Below, piece by piece: positions 35,874 to 44,500 of a DNA stretch of 64,000 bases. Positions within the stretch are counted from its first letter, which is position 1; each line of letters begins with the position of its first letter. The position numbers and the translations under genes are program-made. The stretch comes from Fabrea salina (taxonomy: Eukaryota > Ciliophora > Heterotrichea > Heterotrichida > Fabreidae), in contig JALIHJ010000016.1 of the NCBI GenBank assembly GCA_022984795.1, forward strand, positions 1 to 64,000, written 5' to 3'. Under the pieces are notes generated by a model that worked only from the letters and a program-made list of their open reading frames with translations, had not been told where the DNA came from and ran no database searches.

Positions 35874-36574
35874 TTACGCTTCATGGATTTTATCTTGCCT
35901 ATGATAGGACTTTCTTCGGAGTTAGTTCGCTGTGTTTTATTTTTCTTGCGTCTTAGTTGCTTCTTGCTTTTCCTTTTAACAACTATGTCTTCAATGGTTA
36001 AGTCCGATATTTTAATTTTCTTTTCAAAAGACTTAAACATAGGGTTCCAGAACCTAATTTTAGGTTGTTCTTTCTTTTTGTCAGTTTTCGGAAGTTTGGG
36101 CAGCCTCACTCCTCGGGAACTTTGGTAACTGCTTCCAGTTTGCTTGCCAATGGCGTTTAAAATAAGGTCTTTCATGACCAAGGAAGAAGAAGAACCCTGG
36201 AACTCAACTACGAAGTCATAGAACTTAATGACTTCAGAGTGGGAAAAGTTTTCTAGGTACTTCTGCATGAAGCCCTGGCAGAGCTCAAGAGCCTTGTAGG
36301 GGTAGCTTTTGAGCATGGACTTGAGGACAAGTAGCTCCTTGGAGTTTTTTTGGCCTCTTTCTTTTTCAGAAAGACTGTTGAAGTTGCGGGCTAGTTGGAG
36401 AGGAACAGGTTTTATTTTGGAAAAGATGTTTCTCCTAACTACGTAGGGGACCACTGGAGTTTCAGACTTCACTTGGCTGTTCCCAGTGTTGTATAACTGG
36501 GAGTTGGTTTCTTTGATGGTGTTAAGGGGGTCTTCTTGGTACCTGCTCTTGATGCTGGGAAGTGAAGCCTGCAT
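35870..36574 (-). CDS. Hypothetical basic protein
   Basis: A 234-residue protein, not recognised. It has a polar N-terminus (1-60), a helical centre (70-160, SKELLVLKSMLKSYPYKALELCQGFMQ style) and a strongly basic C-terminus (KRKSKKQLRRKKNKTQR) suited to nuclear or nucleolar targeting. Its ATG is only 5 bp from the ATG of the divergent twin-CX9C gene. Confidence 0.65.
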   Translation of the reverse strand: MQASLPSIKSRYQEDPLNTIKETNSQLYNTGNSQVKSETPVVPYVVRRNIFSKIKPVPLQLARNFNSLSEKERGQKNSKELLVLKSMLKSYPYKALELCQGFMQKYLENFSHSEVIKFYDFVVEFQGSSSSLVMKDLILNAIGKQTGSSYQSSRGVRLPKLPKTDKKKEQPKIRFWNPMFKSFEKKIKISDLTIEDIVVKRKSKKQLRRKKNKTQRTNSEESPIIGKIKSMKRN

Positions 36575-36579
36575 TTATA

Positions 36580-36756
36580 ATGGAAGAAGACATTCTGCAG
36601 TTTTTGCAAATAAAAAAACTAGACCCCAAGGTCTGCAAAACAGAAGTCCAGCAGTACAAGTTGTGCACAGAGATCAAAGGTAGAGGCTTCTGTAAGGACT
36701 ACCTAGAACTGATTCGGCTGTGCTACTCAAACAAAGGCAGGATGATTAAGAAGTAG
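36580..36756 (+). CDS. Twin CX9C (CHCH) mitochondrial intermembrane-space protein
   Basis: A 58-residue protein started at the ATG at 36580. Cysteines at 19/29 and 38/48 form two CX9C pairs (CKTEVQQYKLC and CKDYLELIRLC), the helical-hairpin signature of proteins imported by the Mia40 relay. Relatives include CMC, COX19-like and complex I/IV assembly factors; I cannot pick one. TTTATA touches the start codon and doubles as the spacer to the divergent gene. Confidence 0.85.
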   Translation: MEEDILQFLQIKKLDPKVCKTEVQQYKLCTEIKGRGFCKDYLELIRLCYSNKGRMIKK

Positions 36757-36770
36757 ATAAAAATAAGAAC

Positions 36771-37055
36771 ATGGAAAACAAAAACTACGAACAAAAAGTA
36801 CTTGAAGAACGCGAGCAAAACTTACAAGTAAGCACTAAACAGTCACTCAGGAAAATGAAAGAAGACAGCCGAAGCACCAGCAAAAATAAAATTCACAAAC
36901 CCAGAGAACAACTAGATTCAACAGGGAAGCCACTCCACTCTAACGAAGTTTTAAGCCAACTAGTAAAACTTACCTAGCATAACGAAAGACTCGCACGGGG
37001 ATCTGACCCTTCCAAGGCAAAACCTCACTCTTCCAAGAAGTGCTTGCTATGGTAA
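36771..37055 (+). CDS. Small spliced gene, 89-residue polar protein
   Basis: Exon 1 is 36771-36962, a 15-nt intron covers 36963-36977, exon 2 is 36978-37055. Without splicing the frame ends at the intron's own TAG. The product is highly charged and probably disordered: QVSTKQSLRKMKEDSRSTS in the first half, QLDSTGKPLHSNEVLSQL across the junction, and a tail ending SSKKCLLW, where a Cys four from the end might be a lipidation site. Not recognised. It follows the CX9C gene by 14 bp. Exon 2 is supported only by the intron match and the open frame. Confidence 0.55.
36963..36977 (+). other. 15-nt intron in the small gene
   Basis: GTAAAACTTACCTAG has the same pattern as the VPS26 intron (GTAAA at the donor, TACNTAG at the acceptor). 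It holds a stop in the reading frame and is phase 0. Support comes from the shared pattern and the open frame after removal. Confidence 0.75.
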
Positions 37056-37306
37056 CTAAGTAGATTAGATAAATGTCGGGAATTGCACTGAGACTGCCTT
37101 TTCTAAGTGAGTTCATACTGTGGATGGGACGTAACTCGAGGTGGCCAACTAAAGCAAACCATGGCGCTCGGCCCTGCTCAAGTGTAATGCGGAGACTCAA
37201 AAGGAAAAATGCCTACCGCAGACCCAAGAACATAGGCTAACTAAGTTATAAAAGGTTCAGAGTGCATAAATAAGCGTAGTTTTATCGATACAGTTATAAA
37301 AAAAGA
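37056..37306. other. Noncoding spacer before 14-3-3, possible structured RNA or promoter
   Basis: At 251 bp this is the longest gap in the gene-dense part. Its first 170 bp are richer in G and C than other spacers here and have short complementary words (GGCC at 37143 and 37170; CACT/AGTG around 37086-37109). The last 60 bp are AT-rich, with TTATAAAA near 37246 and TTATAAAAAAAG just before the ATG. I could not match it to a known RNA family. It may be an uncharacterised RNA gene or an unusually long promoter for a highly expressed gene. Confidence 0.3.
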
Positions 37307-38059
37307 ATGGAGGAACTTGTTTACAAAGCCAAGTTAGCTGAACAGTCCGAACGATACGAAGACATGGTGAAGATCATGAAGAAAATCGTCCAGGACGCAA
37401 CTGAGTTGAGTGTAGATCAACGCAACTTGCTTTCAGTTGGCTACAAAAACCTAGTAGGACTCAGACGCACCGCTTGGCGCTCGATTTCAAATCTGATTTC
37501 GAAAGAAGAATCCCGGGGCAGAGCCAAACACGCAGAGTTAGCTAGAGCCTACTGCGTGAAACTTGAAGCCGAAATGGACTCTCTCTGCAATGAAATTCTA
37601 GAAATGATCTCAGAGATCCTGGCCAACAAGCAGAACAACCCAGAAGCCCGAGTCTTTTTCCTCAAGATGCAGGGAGACTATTACAGGTACATGGCAGAGT
37701 ACCAACTCACTCCTGAAAACTCCCAAAAGTACGGAAACGCTTCTGCCGACAACGCCAACAAGGTCTACCAAGAAGCTATGAAAATTGCAAACGCTGAACT
37801 TCCTCCTACTCACCCTATTAGGCTGGGCTTAGCTCTGAACTACTCAGTGTTTTACTACGAGGTCAAAGAACAGCCCCAGCAAGCTTGTGACATGGCAAGA
37901 AGTGCATTTGACCAAGCAATAGCTGAACTGGACAACTTAGATGAAGACCAGTACAAGGACTCCACCACCATCATGCAGCTTATCAGAGACAACCTCACTC
38001 TTTGGAACTCTGAATTGCAGAACGAACCCAAGGACGGCACCCAAGTCGAAGACCTTTAA
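37307..38059 (+). CDS. 14-3-3 protein
   Basis: A 250-residue all-helical phosphopeptide-binding protein. YKAKLAEQSERYEDMV at the start, RNLLSVGYKNLVGLRRTAWR near residue 42, YYRYMAEY near 127, and LALNYSVFYYEV near 170 are family signatures; the Lys, Arg and Tyr residues of the binding groove are present. It has an acidic C-terminal tail. It acts as a cytosolic dimeric adaptor for phosphorylated kinases and other proteins. Confidence 0.97.
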   Translation: MEELVYKAKLAEQSERYEDMVKIMKKIVQDATELSVDQRNLLSVGYKNLVGLRRTAWRSISNLISKEESRGRAKHAELARAYCVKLEAEMDSLCNEILEMISEILANKQNNPEARVFFLKMQGDYYRYMAEYQLTPENSQKYGNASADNANKVYQEAMKIANAELPPTHPIRLGLALNYSVFYYEVKEQPQQACDMARSAFDQAIAELDNLDEDQYKDSTTIMQLIRDNLTLWNSELQNEPKDGTQVEDL

Positions 38060-38099
38060 TTATCTTTTTGAATAAACTCTTATGGACTTAAGTCGATGA

Positions 38100-38483
38100 T
38101 TACTTATCATCTTTGAGAGGGGTCTTTCTGACCCTGGATACAGTTTGGGCAGTCCTGTTGTCGGCTCTCCAGTGCTTCCCAGGTCCGTCCATATCGTCTA
38201 AGTCAATGAAGAATGTTGTAAAGACCATCCAAACTGCTAAGTGGTACCAGGACCTCTTCACGTGGTAAAACAACAAGTCGTCAGTTAGTCTTTCTTGCTC
38301 TGCCACTCGGGGAGCAGCGTACTTGGAGAAAGGGGGAGCAATTTGCACGTAGTACTTCCTTAACTCGTACATTTTGACCAGTGCTTCCCAGTCGATTTTA
38401 AAAGGAATGTTTTTCCACTGAGAAGGGTTGAGGTGTGAGGGCTTATACCAGTTACCTCCTTTGTTCATAGCACGGTGCAGCAT
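38100..38483 (-). CDS. Hypothetical single-pass protein, perhaps mitochondrial
   Basis: A 127-residue protein with a basic start (MLHRAMNKGGNWYKPSH), Trp/Tyr-rich body, one hydrophobic segment (WYHLAVWMVFTTFFIDL near residues 82-98) and a polar tail. The layout is that of supernumerary respiratory-complex subunits, many of which are ciliate-specific, but I recognise no family. It is convergent with 14-3-3 and divergent from the giant gene. Confidence 0.65.
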   Translation of the reverse strand: MLHRAMNKGGNWYKPSHLNPSQWKNIPFKIDWEALVKMYELRKYYVQIAPPFSKYAAPRVAEQERLTDDLLFYHVKRSWYHLAVWMVFTTFFIDLDDMDGPGKHWRADNRTAQTVSRVRKTPLKDDK

Positions 38484-38558
38484 TTTTGTTTATAATTTAC
38501 CATTAGAGCTTAAACTATTGCAATCCATTTGACCAAGTTAAATCCTTTTATAATAATA

Positions 38559-41500
38559 ATGTTGGTGTTAGTTCTTACAGTTCTGAAAGTAACCGTTGGA
38601 TCTCCAATTGATTGTTGGGAGACTTACTGCCCAAGCTTTTACATAAGCGATGACTACTGCGACTCCTATTGTATGATACCTGAGTGCAACTACGACTCCT
38701 CCGACTACGAATCGACTCAGATAAGGGATAAGTTCAAGAGCTCGGATTGCTTCAATCAATGCATGAGCGAAGGGTGTAACTTCGAGAAACTAGCAAACGG
38801 AATTTGTGACACAGAATGCAGCACTTCTTCATGCGGCTACGACTTAGGGGATTGTGGTTACTGTGCTTTGGGATGCACACTTGAGATGCTTGGAAATGGA
38901 GTCCAGAATCCAGAATGCAACACTTTGGCTTGCAGGTTTGACGGAAACGACATAGGCTGGTGTGCAGAAGGGTGCTTCAAAGAGAATCTTGAAGACGAAG
39001 AATGCCAAGAAGCCTGCAATAACTCAGACTGCAACTACGATAACCTCTTTTGTGATGAAGACTTTTGCGCACCAGGCTGCTCCCCTTCAATGCAAAGTGA
39101 TTATTATTGTCACGAAGAGTGCAACAATGCCGAGTGCGAATACCAGTATGGACTATGCCTGTGTAGTCCTGGATGCACGCCTGAGAAACTGGAAGAAACT
39201 GAGTGTTATGAAGACGACCCTTGCAATAACTGGGAGTGTGGGTTCAAAAATGGACTTTGTGGGTATTGTGCTTTTGGGTGCCTTGAAGAACAACTTGGAG
39301 ATGGAAACTGCACCGAAAGTTGTAACGTTTGGAGCTGTTGGTATGACTTTGGAGATTGTGGATGCGCTCCAGGTTGTGAAGCTAATCCTAAGGATGGAAC
39401 ATGGGATGAGTATGGATGCTATGCTATTGAATGCATGGTAGATGACTGTTACTACAATATAGGAAGTTGTTTAGCAGACCCACCTATTGTGAAACATATC
39501 TATTCAAATATTTTGAACTCTCAACCCTTTTACTCTGACTCATGCCACTACTATACGAGTTGCACTGAAGAAGACTTAACTAGTCATTACAGACAAGAGT
39601 ATGAAAGGTGCAAAAGTGATGATGATATTTGTGGAGGTTCTGATTGTTTGTACTGCATGGGGAACTACGAAGACTGCCCGGAAGGATGCGAAGCCTGCAC
39701 AGATACTGGCCGGTGCTTGAAGTGCACAGGCTATCAAGTGCGCGATTTATGCCTGAAATTTGATTCTTGTCCTCCTGGGTACGGTTTTTTGGAAGAAATT
39801 ACTGGACAAAGAAACATTGAGGGCTGGAACTACTGCTTTCCGAAAATAGACGAATCATCGAAAGACAGTCCTGAAATACTTTATGTTCAGTCTACAGAAA
39901 GCCACTCCGAAGTTGCTCCCGTGGGTTCAGGAACCCAACAAGACCCCTACTACTCTTTGAACTACGCCTTTGGTCAGTTATGGAAAGCCCACAACAAAGT
40001 GATTCTGAAAGAAGGGAAAATCTACTACGTTCAGCATGAAATAGACGAATACATGAATGAGCTTTTTGTTAATGAAACCACGCCGTTTGAAAGGTCTATT
40101 AGCAGCAACATAAAAAAAGTAACTATTGAAAGTGAGAACCCAGACAACCCAAGTATAATTTTGTTTTATCAAAACAAACTTGGACTGAAATTCAACATTG
40201 ACTTGGTTTTTAAAAACGTAGTCATAACCGGTAACGAAGGTATTGATATGATTGACTGTGAATATGGTGGAACAGTAGAAGACAAAAGCTGTAGTCAGAA
40301 AACTTGCGAGTACTGTCCTTACCTTGAAAGTATTTACTCAGGGGAAGAAACACTATACAGGAATGACAGAGACCAGTTTCTTGAGTGTGAAGGAATAAAG
40401 CACTACGGATTATATTGTGATCAAAACTGGGATTCAACTGTAATTGAAGTAGAAGAAGAAGGCAGCCTTGAAATGGATAACTCAACTATAAGAGACTTTC
40501 GAAAACAGTACAAGTACTTGATTTACTCCAGAAGCAACGTTACTCTAACTAACTTTAACCTCTACAACGTGATGGCAGCACCACACGATGACGCAGCTAT
40601 AATTAAAGTTGAGAAGCAAGATCCAGGAGGCCAGGGAGTTAACTTTACTTACAACTCAGGAAAAGTCCAGTTAGTCAACAATGGTTACGAGTACTCTTCT
40701 TCACTTACTTCAAGTCTATTCTCCCATTTTGCTGCAGTTGACTACATTACTTTTAGTAATGTGGAGTTCAGCTACAACATGATTATAAACGCACTCTCGC
40801 AGGATGTTAGAACAAGTCTTATTCACATAGAGAAAAACACTGGAAAAGCTCTGGTAGAGGACTGCAAGTTTGAAAACATGCTTACCAAAAAACTTATTTA
40901 CATTGACTCTCGTTCTCTTTACTACTCAGAAAACCTGGAAATCGACAGTTCTGGAAACAGTTTGGCTTACTCAAAGCAACACTTAGAAATCAGAAACTCC
41001 ACTTTCAAAAACATTCTTAGTTTTGGAGAGTTGATTAGCTACTTGATGAACACAGAAGTTCAGAACTTAAAGTTTGAAAACTTGGAGTTTGAAGGTGTGG
41101 TGAGTGAAGGGTCCTTGATTCTAGTACAAAACACAAAACCTATTAAGCAACAAGAACTCTACGGACAACAAGTCCAGACAAAAAGCGACGGGAAAGAAAT
41201 CAAATACTATGTCTCTAAAAGAAAACTTGAACTTGTGAACTTAACTTTTAGTGACATCCAGTTTTCTGGCGGCATTATTTCTATACAAGAAATGCCAAAC
41301 ATACTTCTAGAGAACATTAAGATAAGTGACTCCTCTGATAGTGACAACACCAAAGCCAACAACATTGTGCAAAACCTTAGTGACTTTGAAGAGGTTTATT
41401 TGGAGTCCTCGCTAGATTCTTCGAATTTGCCCATCTTAACTTGCACATCCACAATCGATATTTCTTTACCCTACATCCTAAACATAGTTAACCTGGAATT

Positions 41501-44500
41501 GGAGTCAGTAACCTGTAGTCAGTCCTCTACAGCTACTTTTGGGCTTTCAATACAAAATTCGGTCCATGAGGTTAACATTCAGGATGCTAGGTTTTACGAA
41601 CTCAACGGAATAACCAGTTCAGCAAGTGTTTTGAACCTCCAAAGTTTAATAGGAAACGTTTCTGTGTCAGGTGTTTCTTTAAAGCATTCTGAAAACCAAC
41701 TTGCATCTTTGGTAGTATTCAACTACTTAACAAACATCACTGTTTCTAAGTTTGAAGCTTTGAATGTTACTTCGGGGTTTAACGGAGTATTTGAGTTAAC
41801 GCAAGTCAACTCTGCTAAGTTTGATGAATTGAAGTGCGATACTTGTGTGAGTAGCTATGGAAGTGGAGCAGGCATTTACTTCAAGGCTTCAGCTTCCCAG
41901 ATTTCAATTCCTAGTCTGAACATAATGTCTTCAGTTTTCAACAACTGTTTGGCTGAAAAAGGAGGCGGAGGGGCTGTTTATATTGATAGTGAGTCCACTT
42001 ACATTCCTATGAAAATTTTCATCTCAAACATAACTATAGAAGACTCTTCGGCTTCCTATGGGACTGGGCTTCACATTTCTAGCTCAGTTTCTTTTGAATC
42101 AGCTAAACTGATTGACTCGAAGTTTTCTGGTCTGAAGACAAGTAGAGGAGCTCCTATATCAGATAACCATTATTCTGGGACTTTTGAGGTCAGTGGAATT
42201 GAAGTCTCAAATATAACTGGAATGTACTGCTTCATCAGAGGTTCATACAGCACAGAAGAAATTAACCTTGACATGTCAAGAGTCTTATTCAATAAGTGCT
42301 TGTGTGAAAAGGCTATACTGAATTTCGAGTCTTGGGAAAGCACTAGCAGAGTTCAGCTAACTGATATGCAATTTACTAACAGTTACGAGGGAGTTAGGGT
42401 AGAAAACATGTTGCTAAGTGCAAGCAGTTTGAAGTTCCGCAATTGCTCAAAAGCCCTAACTGCAATTGAAAATGCATACTTAAGCGCCGAAAGCTTACTA
42501 TTTGAAGAAAACACAGATATTAGTGTTTCTGTGCATACTGATAGCACTGTAAAGTGCAGTGGGTGCACTTTCCTAAAAAATTCAGGAAGTTCCTCACTGT
42601 TTGTGGATAAAAGGTCTAAAGTTAACCTTACTGAGTGTACTTTTGAGGAAAATTCAGTAGACAGAACTGGCTCTGTTGCCATCTTCCAGACAAACGAAGA
42701 ATTCAGTGAGATTAGGAACTCTGTGCTTAAAAACAACAACGCTGCAGCTGGGTACACTATGTACTTGCAAAACTCAAAACTTAAACTCAGCAACTGTTCT
42801 TTCAAAAGCAACACAGCAAACAAAATGTCTCCAGGGGTCCTTTTGAGCAGTGCTGAGTTGGTAGTGGAAAACTCACAGTTCTCTGAACAAACTGGAGATT
42901 CAGGAAGTTTCATAATACCAAACAGCTTGAGTGAAGTAGAAATACACTCAAGTTCTTTTTCACAAGGAACTGCTAAAGACTCAGGAGGGGCTATTAGTTC
43001 TTCGTCAAGCACAGTCAAAGTTTATGAGAGTGTATTCAAAGACCTTCAAGCTGCTTCAGGGGGTTCTGTTTATGGAAGTTCATCAGACATTACTTTGGTT
43101 GACTGTTCAATAAAAAACTCTTATGCTGGAAGTCGAGGAGGGTCTATTTACTCAGATGGAGGAAAGCTTTTCCTGGAAAATGTTGGCCTGGAAAATTCTG
43201 ATAGCACTGCAGTATTTCTGGAAAACTTAGAACAAGTTGAAGTTAAAAGCTCAGTTTTCAAGAACTGCAAGGGCACTGACGGAGGAGCGCTCCACACTAA
43301 TCTGGTTGACAAGTTGTTTTTCTCAGATTTAAGCTTTCGAAACAACCAAGCAGAAAATTCAGGAGGAGCTGTTTACCTTAAAAACTCTCCAAAAGAAGGG
43401 TGCTTAATTCAAGATTCCTATTTCTACAAAAACTCAGCTGAAACAGGGGGTGGTTTGTCCGGAGTAGACGTTTCTTTGAACTTAACTAGGTCTTCCTTTG
43501 AAAGCAACAATGCTTCTGATACAGGAGGCGGAGTTTCTTTAACATGCCCTTCAGATTCCAGTTGCAAAAGCCACGTTCGAGACTCTAATTTCACTTTGAA
43601 TTCAGCAGGGATTCAGGGCGGGTCTTTGAAATGGGACCACTCCAAACCTTCCTTTACAAATCTACTTTTCCAAAACAACTCAGCAGCTTACGGAGGAGAT
43701 ATGGCTTCTTTTCCTGTTTCAATGTCTCCGCAAACTTCGAGTTCTGCAAGGCTACTGGCAAGTTACGTAGGTGAAATCAGTGGAATGGCTCCAGGACAAA
43801 CAACAACTTATCCAATTGTCCTAGCTATAACTGATGACGAGGGAAACGTAGTTTCCATCGACAACACAAGCACTGCTACTCTTAGCACTACCAACCCCGA
43901 TGTAGCTATTTCAGGTCGAACTCAAGTAACTGCAGTCAACGGAGTCTTTACTTTTGACTCGTTTATAATTAGCGGAGTTCCCAAAACCAATGTAACTATC
44001 CAAATAACCACTACAGCAGTTGACGAATCTAAAGCAAGGCTTGCAAGTGTAGAGTCGGAATTCAGCAGTGTAGTAGAATACTTGGTTTTCCTAAGGGACT
44101 GCATTCCTGGTGAAGAAAACAAAGGAAAAGAGTGTTTTCTCTGTGAAAGTGGCACTTACAGCCTAGACCCTTCTATTCCCTGTCAAGAATGTCCTGCAAA
44201 CAAAGCGTACTGTTTAGGAGGTACCGAAATGTACCCGAGACCTAGTTACTGGAGAGCTTTTAACGACACTGATTTTTTTTATCAATGTCCCAACAAAGAC
44301 GCTTGTTTGGGATCCCCTGACCACAGAAACCCCTTCGGGAACTGCGAAGAAGGCTACACTGGGCATATGTGCCAGTCTTGCAAAAGCGGGTACTCAAGGT
44401 CCTCTGAAAACACTTGTGGAAAGTGTCCAGACCCGGCAGTGAACGTAATAAGACTGCTTGGAATTGGAATAGGAGTTTTCGTTGGATGTTGTTTCTTGGT

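Noticed and set aside
36967-36980. ACTTACCT resembling the 5' end of U1 snRNA
   Set aside because: It lies inside a 15-nt GT-AG intron that matches the VPS26 intron pattern; the following bases lack the U1 stem-loop 1 and the Sm site.
37163-37190. CTCGGCC and TCAAGTGTA words resembling the U2 snRNA 5' end
   Set aside because: The branch-site-binding segment does not match and nothing downstream fits U2; the similarity is too short.
36970-37200. 76-residue minus-strand frame
   Set aside because: It overlaps the spliced plus-strand gene, has no ATG at its start, and shows no family motif.
42383-43018. 211-residue frame opposite the giant surface-protein gene
   Set aside because: It lies wholly inside a well-supported beta-helix region and has no independent motif.
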